From contig NZ_JMHT01000091.1 in the NCBI RefSeq assembly GCF_001905655.1, positions 1-37,377 of the forward strand: a DNA stretch of 37,377 bases. The letters run 5' to 3'. This stretch comes from Mycobacterium sp. ST-F2 (GTDB lineage: Bacteria; Actinomycetota; Actinomycetes; Mycobacteriales; Mycobacteriaceae). Shown piece after piece: positions 15,891 through 23,669 of the stretch. A program made the position numbers and the translations under genes. Positions within the stretch are counted from its first letter, which is position 1, and every line of letters begins with the position of its first letter. The notes beneath the pieces were generated by a model. It had not been told where the DNA came from and did no database searches. It worked only from the letters and a program-made list of their open reading frames with translations.

Positions 15891-17183
15891 ATGGTCTTGG
15901 ATTCAGACGCAGCATCAGGTCCACCCTCTGCTGTCCCGCCACGCAACGCTGCCCGCCACATCCGATTGACGTCCCACAGCGGCGCTGCCGACGCCCTGCC
16001 GATTCACTGGGGTGCGGCGACCGCCGCCGAGCGGGGCCCGGTGATCGGCACCACGACGACGCGCGCGCACCGCAACGTGATCGGTACCCACAGTGGGTCC
16101 TACAGCGTCTACCGGGCCTTGGCGGTCGCGGCGGGGGCGCTGTCGCCCGAGCACCGCGCGGACCTGACCAACACCGCGCCCACCGATGTAATCGGCCCGT
16201 ACCCGCAGTGGGCCGACCCCGCGGCGATCGTGAGTCTCGACCCGTGGGGTGCCCTGGTCGCCGAGGCGTTCCCCGCCGAACTGGCGGCCGGCTGCGACAT
16301 CCGGCCGACCATCGCCGTCACCAAGGCCCACGTGATGCTGCCGGAGGTCGCCGAGGCGATCGCCAAGGGCCGACTCCGCCCCGACGGCCGGGTGCTACTG
16401 GAGAATGGCGCCGCGTTGGTGACCAAAGCGGCCATCGAGCCGGTCTGGTTCCTTCCCGGGATCGCCGCGCGATTCGGTTGCAGCGAAACAGAACTGCGCC
16501 GCGTGCTGTTCGAGGAGACCGGCGGCATGTACCCCGAACTCGTCACGCGCGGTGATCTCGAGGTCTTTCTGCCACCCATCGGCGGACAGACCCTCTACAT
16601 CTTCGGCGAGGCCCGCGATCTCGCCGACCCGGACGTCGAACTGACCGCACGGGTGCATGACGAATGCAACGGATCGGACGTCTTCGGCTCCGACATCTGT
16701 ACCTGCCGGCCGTACCTCACCCATGCCATCGAAGAGTGCATCCTGGGTGCGCAGCGCGGTGGGGTCGGGCTGGTGGCGTACTCCCGCAAGGAAGGCCGGG
16801 CGCTCGGTGAGGTCACCAAATTCCTGGTGTACAACGCGCGGAAACGTCAGGTCGGCGGCGACACCGCCGACCAGTACTTCGCCCGCACGGAATGCGTTGC
16901 CGGCGTGCAGGATATGCGGTTCCAGGAACTGATGCCCGACGTGTTGCACTGGCTGGGCATCCGCAAGATTCACCGGCTGGTGTCGATGAGCAACATGAAG
17001 TACGACGCCATCACCGGCTCGGGTATCGAGGTCGTCGAACGCGTGAACATCCCCGACGAGTTGATCCCCGCCGACGCCCGCGTCGAGATCGACGCCAAGA
17101 CGGCCGCCGGCTACTTCACCCCCGGGCCGGTGCCCGACGCCGACGAACTCAAGATCGCCAAGGGCCGCGGACTCACGACATGA
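15891..17183 (+). CDS. URC1-type GTP cyclohydrolase II homologue (uracil catabolism)
   Basis: A 430-residue protein related to RibA GTP cyclohydrolase II but about twice as long, like URC1 of the yeast and bacterial URC pathway that breaks down uracil for nitrogen. The zinc site is intact with family spacing: C259, C270 and C272 (C-x10-C-x-C, DECNGSDVFGSDICTC). RKEGRALGEVTKFLVYNARKR replaces the RibA motif EGRGIGLLNKI. The N-terminal 200 residues are the URC1-specific extension. Of two in-frame ATGs (15885 and 15891), the second has better spacing from GGAAGGAG (15875-15882). It overlaps the next gene by ATGA. The neighbours URC4 and upp make a riboflavin role unlikely. Confidence 0.87.
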   Translation: MVLDSDAASGPPSAVPPRNAARHIRLTSHSGAADALPIHWGAATAAERGPVIGTTTTRAHRNVIGTHSGSYSVYRALAVAAGALSPEHRADLTNTAPTDVIGPYPQWADPAAIVSLDPWGALVAEAFPAELAAGCDIRPTIAVTKAHVMLPEVAEAIAKGRLRPDGRVLLENGAALVTKAAIEPVWFLPGIAARFGCSETELRRVLFEETGGMYPELVTRGDLEVFLPPIGGQTLYIFGEARDLADPDVELTARVHDECNGSDVFGSDICTCRPYLTHAIEECILGAQRGGVGLVAYSRKEGRALGEVTKFLVYNARKRQVGGDTADQYFARTECVAGVQDMRFQELMPDVLHWLGIRKIHRLVSMSNMKYDAITGSGIEVVERVNIPDELIPADARVEIDAKTAAGYFTPGPVPDADELKIAKGRGLTT

Positions 17184-18415
17184 CGATCAGCACCGGCACT
17201 GGCACCGACAGCGCCGTCGCGGTCGGCATCCTGCGCAGTACCACTGCCATCCGCGACCGCGCCGAATTCCTGCTGCGCCGGGCACGCGCGGGGGAGTCCC
17301 GCTGGTTCCTGGTCGACGACGATGCGCTGGCGCAGGCCGCCGACCTCGTCGCCGACGTCACGCGCGCGCGGTATCCCGACCTGGCGATCCCGTATCACAG
17401 CCGCTGGCGCCATTTCGAAGCCGGCGGCGTCGACCGCAACGCCGACCTGCGTGCCCGCCTGGGTGCGTCGGACCCGCCCGCGCAGGCGCGCGCCCTGATC
17501 GACCTGGCCGTGGTCAGCGTCCTGCTCGATGCCGGTGCGGGGCCGGACTGGGGGTACGTGGAATCCGGTACCGGACAACGCTTCACGCGATCCGAGGGAC
17601 TCGGTGTGGCCAGCTGGCACGCGTTTGTCGACGGGGCGTTCTCGAGCGATCCGACGCGGCCGTGGCAGGTCGACGCCGCGGGACTGCGCACCCTCGACGA
17701 CAGTGTCCTGAGCCGGATGTTCCAGGCCGGGCCCGACAATCCGTTGGTCGGGCTCAGCGGGCGGGTACAGCTGCTGCGGCGGCTCGGCACCACACTGGCC
17801 GGCCAACCCGAGGTCTTCGGACCGCAGGGGCGCCCCGGCGGTCTGTTCGACGTGCTCGCGGGCCCGACCGTCGGTGCGCACGACATCCTGGTGCGGCTGC
17901 TGGACACCCTGTCGGGGGTCTGGTTGGCCGACAACGACATTGGCGGTATCCCGCTCGGTGACTGTTGGCCGCACCCCGCGGTGCCGGGGCCGGGACTGTC
18001 GCGCGGCTGGATGCCGTTCCACAAGCTGTCGCAGTGGCTGACCTACTCGCTGTTGGAGCCGTTCGAGTGGGCGGGGGTGACGGTCACCGGGCTGGACGCG
18101 CTCACCGGTCTGCCCGAGTACCGCAACGGCGGCCTGTTGCTCGACACCGGGGCCCTGCGTCTGCGGGATTCGTCTGTCGCAGCCCGAACCTGGTCGGTGG
18201 CAGACGAATTCGTGGTCGAGTGGCGGGCCTTGACCGTCGCGCTGCTCGACGCGCTGGCGCCGCTGGTACGGACCCGGCTCGGTCTCGGGCCTGAGGCACT
18301 ACCCCTGGCCTGTGTTCTCGAGGGCGGCACGTGGGCCGCCGGGCGGGCCGTGGCTGGGGAGTTGCGGGCCGGCAACCCACCGCTGTCCATCAGCAGTGAC
18401 GGCACGGTTTTCTAG
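17180..18415 (+). CDS. URC4/Urg3 family protein (DUF1688)
   Basis: A 411-residue protein of the DUF1688 family, named URC4 in the uracil catabolism pathway of Lachancea kluyveri. The biochemical step is not settled in what I know; the family is required for uracil breakdown alongside URC1. Recognisable segments are IPYHSRWRHFEAGGVDR near the N-terminus, GLGVASWHAFVDGAFS, GMP-like GRPGGLFDVL, FHKLSQWLTYSLLEPFEWAG and the family's C-terminal PPLSISSDGTVF. The ATG lies inside the URC1 stop (ATGA), indicating coupled translation. The stop codon is followed at once by the upp ribosome site AGGAGGG. No membrane or export signal is present, so it acts in the cytoplasm. Confidence 0.88.
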   Translation: MTISTGTGTDSAVAVGILRSTTAIRDRAEFLLRRARAGESRWFLVDDDALAQAADLVADVTRARYPDLAIPYHSRWRHFEAGGVDRNADLRARLGASDPPAQARALIDLAVVSVLLDAGAGPDWGYVESGTGQRFTRSEGLGVASWHAFVDGAFSSDPTRPWQVDAAGLRTLDDSVLSRMFQAGPDNPLVGLSGRVQLLRRLGTTLAGQPEVFGPQGRPGGLFDVLAGPTVGAHDILVRLLDTLSGVWLADNDIGGIPLGDCWPHPAVPGPGLSRGWMPFHKLSQWLTYSLLEPFEWAGVTVTGLDALTGLPEYRNGGLLLDTGALRLRDSSVAARTWSVADEFVVEWRALTVALLDALAPLVRTRLGLGPEALPLACVLEGGTWAAGRAVAGELRAGNPPLSISSDGTVF

Positions 18416-18424
18416 GAGGGCGCC

Positions 18425-19054
18425 ATGGGTAATCTGCATCTCGTCGACCATCCGCTGGTTCAGCACAAGCTGACGCTGATGCGGCAGAAAGACGTGTCCA
18501 CCAAGGGTTTTCGTGCGCTGCTGAACGAGATTTCGGCGCTGATGACCTACGAGGTGCTCCGCGACATCCCCATGCACGAGATCGAGATCGACACGCCGCT
18601 GGAATCTACCACCGGTATGGTGATCGACGGCAAGAAGCTCGTCTTCGCCTCGATCCTGCGGGCGGGCAGCGGCATCCTGGACGGCATGCTCAGCGTCGTT
18701 CCCGGTGCGCGCATCGGCCACATCGGCCTGTACCGGGACCCGAAAACCCATGTCGCCGTGGAGTATTACTTCAAGATGCCGAGCGATTTGCACGAGCGCG
18801 ACATCGTGGTGTGCGATCCGATGCTCGCCACCGGCAACTCGGCCGTGGCCGCGATCGACCGGCTCAAGGAGTACCGGCCGCGGTCCATCAAGTTCGTCTG
18901 CCTGCTGACCTGTCCGGAGGGCGTCGCCGCGATGCAGGCAGCCCACCCCGAGGTGCCGATCTTCGCCGCGGCGCTGGACCGGCAGCTCGACGAGCACGGC
19001 TACATCGTGCCGGGCCTGGGCGACGCAGGCGACCGCATCTTCGGCACCAAGTAG
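18425..19054 (+). CDS. upp: Uracil phosphoribosyltransferase
   Basis: A 209-residue type I phosphoribosyltransferase that converts uracil and PRPP to UMP. It has the PRPP loop VVCDPMLATGNSAVAAIDRLK, the flexible-loop region SILRAGSGILDGML, and the uracil-binding C-terminus YIVPGLGDAGDRIFGTK. Length is standard. AGGAGGG at 18414-18420 lies four bases before the ATG and nine after the URC4 stop. In the URC pathway a uracil phosphoribosyltransferase (URC6) makes the nucleotide that URC1 and URC4 act upon, so here it probably serves catabolism and not only salvage. A second, housekeeping upp would then be expected elsewhere in the genome. Confidence 0.95.
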   Translation: MGNLHLVDHPLVQHKLTLMRQKDVSTKGFRALLNEISALMTYEVLRDIPMHEIEIDTPLESTTGMVIDGKKLVFASILRAGSGILDGMLSVVPGARIGHIGLYRDPKTHVAVEYYFKMPSDLHERDIVVCDPMLATGNSAVAAIDRLKEYRPRSIKFVCLLTCPEGVAAMQAAHPEVPIFAAALDRQLDEHGYIVPGLGDAGDRIFGTK

Positions 19055-19056
19055 TC

Positions 19057-19638
19057 ATGCACGAGCCGAACAGGCGGGCCGTGCTGCGCGGTGCGGGCTT
19101 GGTCCTCGGCGCCTCGGCAGCGGGAATCAGCGCTTCCGGCCCCGCCCACGCCGAGTCTGATCCGAGCCCGCGAGACCTGGCCCACCTCCGCCGGACCTTC
19201 GCGTTGGCGGAGCAGGCTCGGCAGGCCGGTGGAGCTCCGTACGGTGCGCTGGTCGCCGATGCCGCCGGCAACGTCGTCGCCGAGCACGGCAACACCTCGT
19301 CGGTCGACGGCGGCGACCCGACCGATCACGCGGAGATGGTCACTGTCCGCAGCGCCTGGCGCGCGCTCGGCGACGACGGCATGAAGCCGGCGACGCTGTA
19401 CGCCAGCACCGAGCCGTGCACGATGTGTGCGGGCGGCACCTTCTGGAGCGGCATCGGCCGGGTGGTGTACGGCATGTCCAACACCCGGCTGCTCCAATTC
19501 ACCGGCGGCGACCCGAGGAACGCGGGCTACGCACTGCCGTGCCGCGACATCCTGCTGCACGGCTACCGCCCCATCACCGTCATCGGGCCACTATTGGAAG
19601 ACGAAGCGGCACAAGCACATCAGGGCTACTGGCACTGA
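19057..19638 (+). CDS. Nucleoside/cytosine deaminase with Tat signal peptide
   Basis: A 193-residue zinc deaminase of the CMP/dCMP/guanine deaminase superfamily. The zinc site is H91-A-E93 (DHAEM) and PC-x2-C (C121, C124 in EPCTMC). Unusually, the N-terminus is NRRAVLRGAGLVLGASAA, an RR motif with a hydrophobic stretch and an AHA cleavage site near residue 32, so the protein is predicted to be exported folded by the Tat pathway. It begins two bases after the upp stop, so it is co-expressed with the URC genes. Deaminating cytosine outside the membrane would give uracil for URC degradation and release ammonia. The substrate is inferred; guanine or another base is possible. Confidence 0.85.
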   Translation: MHEPNRRAVLRGAGLVLGASAAGISASGPAHAESDPSPRDLAHLRRTFALAEQARQAGGAPYGALVADAAGNVVAEHGNTSSVDGGDPTDHAEMVTVRSAWRALGDDGMKPATLYASTEPCTMCAGGTFWSGIGRVVYGMSNTRLLQFTGGDPRNAGYALPCRDILLHGYRPITVIGPLLEDEAAQAHQGYWH

Positions 19639-19655
19639 CGTCCGGCCGCCCCGGC

Positions 19656-20003
19656 TCAGGACAGCGCGTCGAACAGCGCCGCCAACTGACCCGGGGTGAC
19701 CGACATCCCGCACTGCCCGCGCAACGACGTCAGCGGGTGCGCAATGTTCTTCAGGTCCATGAACTCGCCGGGGTGGGCGCTGAAGTACGCCCGCACCGCG
19801 CCTTCCGCGTCGCCCGACGAACCCGCGTTGGTCAGGGCGTCGTTGGCACCCGGGTGTGCATCGAGGTAGGAACTGGCCTGGGCCAGCACTCCGCTCGCGG
19901 TACTGGCCAGCCCGCTGGCAGAACATGGCGCAGCGGCGGCGTTGGGGGCGGCGATCGTGAGCGAGGCGAACCCGGCGAGCGCGAGCATGACAGTCAGTTT
20001 CAT
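19656..20003 (-). CDS. Secreted hemophore-like heme-binding protein (Rv0203 family)
   Basis: A 115-residue exported protein. The signal peptide MKLTVMLALAGFASLTIAAPNAAAA ends near residue 25. The mature part has C27 and C98, which could form a disulphide, and two similar helical segments, SSYLDAHPGANDAL and RAYFSAHPGEFMDLK. Y46 and H50 keep the Tyr-x3-His spacing of the heme ligands reported for M. tuberculosis Rv0203. It probably carries heme outside the membrane for uptake. It is convergent with the deaminase, 17 bases apart, and unrelated to that operon. Its upstream region is shared divergently with the membrane protein at 20250. Confidence 0.8.
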   Translation of the reverse strand: MKLTVMLALAGFASLTIAAPNAAAAPCSASGLASTASGVLAQASSYLDAHPGANDALTNAGSSGDAEGAVRAYFSAHPGEFMDLKNIAHPLTSLRGQCGMSVTPGQLAALFDALS

Positions 20004-20249
20004 ACCTGTGATCCTGCTGGATACCCGGCGATCTCGGGCGCATTGCGGGGAAGTGTCTCAATCCGCTCGATCTCTCCGGAGAGCCAGTCGATGCTCGGGT
20101 TGCCGGTCGGATCTGTGGATTGTGCAAGGAAACCGCGAGGTGGCGCGGTTGCCTGTTCCGGGCCGGCGTCGGGCCGGTCATCGTGTGCATACGGCCGTTG
20201 ACCGGACCGCGCTCGCAGAGGGCGCCGTCGAATGGTGGGGAGTAGGCAC

Positions 20250-21293
20250 ATGGATAAGTGGCGACGACTGCCGGCCGGTGCGCGGGTAGGTGTCGTCGCC
20301 ATCGGCTGGATGTGCTACTTCGCCGTGATTGTGCGCCTTCTCGCGGCTGACCTCGGTACACGGGGCCTGACGATCATCAGCGGGATGTGTCTGCTGGCTG
20401 CCGCGCTCTCGGTGTGGCTGGAATGGCGTGCACAACCCCGAGGCGGCTCCGCTGAGCAGCGCATGGCATTCACCCGTGCACTGCGAACGGGAAAGGCGCC
20501 CAACGGTATTGATCCCTGCCACTGGCGGCGATGGACCAAGCGCAGCAGGATCGCCGCCGAGGTTTGGGCGCCCTTGGTTTTCATCTACGGACTGGTCGGG
20601 GTGGCCGCAAGTTTGCGGGCGGCCCTGGAACCGGCCGTGTGGCTCTTTCTGCTCCTGACGATCTTCGGTTACGTCGGCGTTCTGCGGGTGTCCCGGCGTC
20701 CCCGCCGGCCGGCGGCCGAAGTGCAGCGGCGCCAACCGGTTTCCCGCACCGAGCGGGCGTTTCACCAGTCGGTGGCCCAGGTGGCGATCGGGGTGGCCAT
20801 CGTCATGTTCGCCGGCGGGTTCGCGATCTTGTTGACAACCGACTACCTGGATTCGCTGACCGGTCCGTCGCGCGGGTTGCACGTCCAGTGGGCTGCCACG
20901 TGGGCGATGACGGTGAGCCTGACGCTGGCGATTTCGAACTCGGTGGAGCAGTACTTTCTGCGTCGCGGCTTCGCGTCATTCGGCGAATACGACACCTATC
21001 TGCGGGCGTTGCGGACCGGCGAGCTGCCGGAACGTGTAGAGCCCGACCGATGGCGGCGTTGGCTGCGGGCTACCCGATCGACGGTGTGGCTGGCTGGGCT
21101 ATATCTGACGGTACTGACCCTCGCCAGCGTGTCGCCGGTCCTGGCCCGCCAGCCTGGGCACCACTGGGTGACGGCAGTGGCGCTCCAATTGTTTGTGGGC
21201 TGGAATCTCCTGCGCTGGCTGGTCTTACGCAATGCCGTCAGCCGGGTGGAACATCTCGTCGGGCAGCGTGCGCTCCGTCAGCTATGGGGCTGA
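20250..21293 (+). CDS. Unrecognised membrane protein with an internal duplication
   Basis: A 347-residue protein with about six to eight membrane segments. I do not recognise a family. It consists of two related halves, each with two or more hydrophobic segments and a cytoplasmic motif: AFTRALRTGKAPNGIDPCHWRRW (near residue 78) and YLRALRTGELPERVEPDRWRRW (near residue 250). The shared pattern is RALRTG-x2-P-x4-P-x2-WRRW. Start ATG 20250 has GGGGAG seven bases upstream; GTG 20232 is in frame but lacks a site. No enzyme motif is seen. It is a single gene between a hemophore-like gene and a lipoprotein. Confidence 0.75.
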   Translation: MDKWRRLPAGARVGVVAIGWMCYFAVIVRLLAADLGTRGLTIISGMCLLAAALSVWLEWRAQPRGGSAEQRMAFTRALRTGKAPNGIDPCHWRRWTKRSRIAAEVWAPLVFIYGLVGVAASLRAALEPAVWLFLLLTIFGYVGVLRVSRRPRRPAAEVQRRQPVSRTERAFHQSVAQVAIGVAIVMFAGGFAILLTTDYLDSLTGPSRGLHVQWAATWAMTVSLTLAISNSVEQYFLRRGFASFGEYDTYLRALRTGELPERVEPDRWRRWLRATRSTVWLAGLYLTVLTLASVSPVLARQPGHHWVTAVALQLFVGWNLLRWLVLRNAVSRVEHLVGQRALRQLWG

Positions 21294-21363
21294 ATGCCGC
21301 TTTTCACCTCCGTTGAGCTGCACATCAAGAAACCACCAAGGCGTCTGCCGCAGCCTCACCGCC

Positions 21364-21861
21364 ATGAAGAACCTTTCTGAACCGCGGCAGTCCGCCACGA
21401 TGACGAAGTTGGCGCTGATCGCGACACCGCTTTCTGTGGCCATCGCGGCCACCATCGCCGTTGCCGCCTGCTCGACGGCCGGCGCGCCCGTCGTGCGGGC
21501 CGACTCGCAGCCGACTCTCGGTCGTGCCTGGAACCCGAGCGCGAGGGGTTACGGAACCGTACAGCCGACGAGAGTCTTCAACGGCGGTGACCCGACGGGC
21601 GACATCTGGGACATCACGTGGTCCTCGTGGGGCGGAGAACAGGCCATTGGGAGAGGCCTCTCCTATGGGATACCCCCCGGCGCCACCAGCGTCGCGGAGT
21701 CGATCAAGCAACCGGCGACGATCGTGGCCTACAACCTCGGCACCTGCAATGGCCAGCTGATGTACCAAGCGGCGAAATGGTACTTCCCTGGCAACGGAGA
21801 GACGTTCGATCCTGCCGGGCACTACAACATCTGCACCGGCGATTACGTCAAGGGCATCTGA
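21364..21861 (+). CDS. Small putative lipoprotein
   Basis: A 165-residue exported protein. A hydrophobic segment ends in a lipobox-like VAAC with C36, predicting lipid attachment at the outer face of the membrane. If translation starts at the in-frame ATG 21400, the signal is 23 residues and more typical. The mature part (about 129 residues) holds two further cysteines (NLGTCNGQ and YNICTGDY) and several Trp and Tyr residues (GDIWDITWSSWGGEQAIG), suggesting a compact beta fold. It resembles uncharacterised mycobacterial secreted proteins; I assign no function. No ribosome site stands out. Confidence 0.7.
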   Translation: MKNLSEPRQSATMTKLALIATPLSVAIAATIAVAACSTAGAPVVRADSQPTLGRAWNPSARGYGTVQPTRVFNGGDPTGDIWDITWSSWGGEQAIGRGLSYGIPPGATSVAESIKQPATIVAYNLGTCNGQLMYQAAKWYFPGNGETFDPAGHYNICTGDYVKGI

Positions 21862-21994
21862 CGCGGTGGCCGCCGGCCGGGGCAGTGTTGGCCGTTCGGT
21901 CGTACTGCCCTGAGCGGCAACGGGTTTGCCATGAAAAATGTTCGTGCTGAGTGCAATCGGTGTCTGATGCGTGACATGTTGGCACGGTGGAGTA

Positions 21995-23446
21995 GTGACC
22001 CGACAGATTCGCCTCAACGCCTTCGACATGAACTGCGTCGCTCATCAGTCGCCCGGCCTGTGGCGGCATCCAGAAGATCAGTCCTGGCGCTACAAGGACC
22101 TGGAGTACTGGACCGAACTGGCGAAGTTGTTGGAGCGCGGCAGGTTTGACGGCCTCTTCATCGCCGATGTGCTCGGGACCTACGACGTCTATGGCGCCGG
22201 CGACGAGGCCGCCATTCGGCAGGCCGCGCAGATTCCGGTGGGCGACCCGCTGTTGTTGGTATCGGCGATGGCGTTGGTGACCGAGCATCTGGGCTTCGGC
22301 ATCACCACCGGCACCGGGTTCGAGCACCCGTATCCGTTCGCTCGTCGGATATCGACCCTGGATCACCTGACCAAGGGGCGGATCGGCTGGAATGTGGTCA
22401 CCGGTTATCTGCCCGCCGCGGCGCGCAACATGGGGCAGACCGACCAGCCGGCCCACGACGCCCGGTACGACCACGCCGACGAGTATCTCGAGGTGCTCTA
22501 CAAGCTGTGGGAGGGCTCGTGGGAGGACGACGCGGTGGTCCGCGACCGCGAGCGCGGGGTCTTCACCGACCCGGACAAGGTGCACCACATCGGGCACTCC
22601 GGAACACATTTCAGTGTGCCGGGAGTGCACCTCGCCGAGCCCTCGCCGCAGCGGACCCCGGTGATCTACCAGGCCGGCTCATCGCCGCGTGGGGTACGGT
22701 TCGCCGCCGAGAACGCCGAGGCGATCTTCACGGCGGCGCCGACCAAAGCCATTCTGGCCGAGACGGTTTCGACCATTCGCCGGGAGCTGGAACTGGCCGG
22801 CCGGGATCCGTACTCGGCCAAGATCTTCAATCTGTCGACGGTGATCACCGCGACCACCGATGCCGAGGCGCACGCCAAACACCGCGAGTTGCTCTCTTAC
22901 GGCGACCCGGAAGGCGCGCTGGTGTTCATGTCCGGGTGGATGGGTGTGGATCTCGCCCGGTACGGGTTGGACGAGCCGATCGGCAACGTCGACTCGAATG
23001 CAATCCTGTCCGCGGTCAAGGCGTTTCAGTCGGCCGACCCCGATGGCCGGGAGTGGACGGTCCGCGACATCGCCGAGTGGGGCGAAATCGGCGGCATGGG
23101 TCCACGCATCGTCGGGTCGGGCACCACGGTGGCCGACACCCTGCAGGAGTGGGTCGCCGAGACCGATGTCGACGGTTTCAACCTCGCTTATGCCATCACC
23201 CCCGGTTCCTTCGCCGACGTGATCGAGCATGTGGTTCCGGTGCTCACCGAACGTGGTGCCTACCAGGCGGAGTACCAGCCGGGGTCGTTGCGGCACAAGC
23301 TGCTCGGCAATGGCGACCGGCTACCGCAGGAGCACCGCGGCGCGCGCTACCGGGTCGGCGGGCCGTCATCGACCATCATCGATCGTCCGTCCACGTTGCC
23401 GTCGTCGTCGGCATCGACCGCCGCTCAACCGGCGCGCGGCCGCTGA
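21995..23446 (+). CDS. Flavin-dependent monooxygenase, NtaA/SnaA/DszA family
   Basis: A 483-residue bacterial-luciferase-like monooxygenase. It should use reduced FMN supplied by a separate reductase and oxygen to attack small organic or sulphur/nitrogen compounds; nitrilotriacetate and dibenzothiophene sulfone are family examples, and the substrate here is unknown. Family segments are RLNAFDMNCVAHQSPGLWRHP, the DGLFIADVLG strand, GFGITTGTGFEHPYPFARR, STLDHLTKGRIGWNVVTGYL, VIYQAGSSPRG and GFNLAYAITPGSF. The C-terminal 40 residues are Ser, Arg and Ala-rich and probably disordered. I chose GTG 21995 because family members start TRQ-x-LNAFDMN. A further in-frame GTG lies at 21971. It appears to be a single-gene unit. 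Confidence 0.9.
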   Translation: MTRQIRLNAFDMNCVAHQSPGLWRHPEDQSWRYKDLEYWTELAKLLERGRFDGLFIADVLGTYDVYGAGDEAAIRQAAQIPVGDPLLLVSAMALVTEHLGFGITTGTGFEHPYPFARRISTLDHLTKGRIGWNVVTGYLPAAARNMGQTDQPAHDARYDHADEYLEVLYKLWEGSWEDDAVVRDRERGVFTDPDKVHHIGHSGTHFSVPGVHLAEPSPQRTPVIYQAGSSPRGVRFAAENAEAIFTAAPTKAILAETVSTIRRELELAGRDPYSAKIFNLSTVITATTDAEAHAKHRELLSYGDPEGALVFMSGWMGVDLARYGLDEPIGNVDSNAILSAVKAFQSADPDGREWTVRDIAEWGEIGGMGPRIVGSGTTVADTLQEWVAETDVDGFNLAYAITPGSFADVIEHVVPVLTERGAYQAEYQPGSLRHKLLGNGDRLPQEHRGARYRVGGPSSTIIDRPSTLPSSSASTAAQPARGR

Positions 23447-23514
23447 GCGCTCAGTCGAGGCTGTGCACCTGATACCTACTGCGGTAGGAGGCTGATGCTG
23501 TTGATCGGCTCGGG

Positions 23515-23545
23515 TGTCGCCAGGACTTGAACCCTCGACGACGCT
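23515..23545 (-). other. Possible tRNA T-arm fossil
   Basis: On the minus strand the sequence GGTTCAAGTCC fits the tRNA B-box, flanked by GAG and TGG that make a partial stem, then CGACACC like an acceptor end. No matching D-arm or anticodon arm is present. It may be a remnant of an old integration event in a tRNA gene, or chance. The surrounding 223-base gap otherwise holds only a small hairpin, CCTAC-TGCG-GTAGG, at 23475-23488. Confidence 0.25.
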
Positions 23546-23669
23546 GAAACGCTCGACTTCGGTCACCGCCAGCGCTAATTGACGAGGGAGACACGTAAAA
23601 ACAGAGCCACCGAACACCCCCGGGTAGATGATGGTGACTGATGGACACTGCCTAGGGGAGGGACGGACG

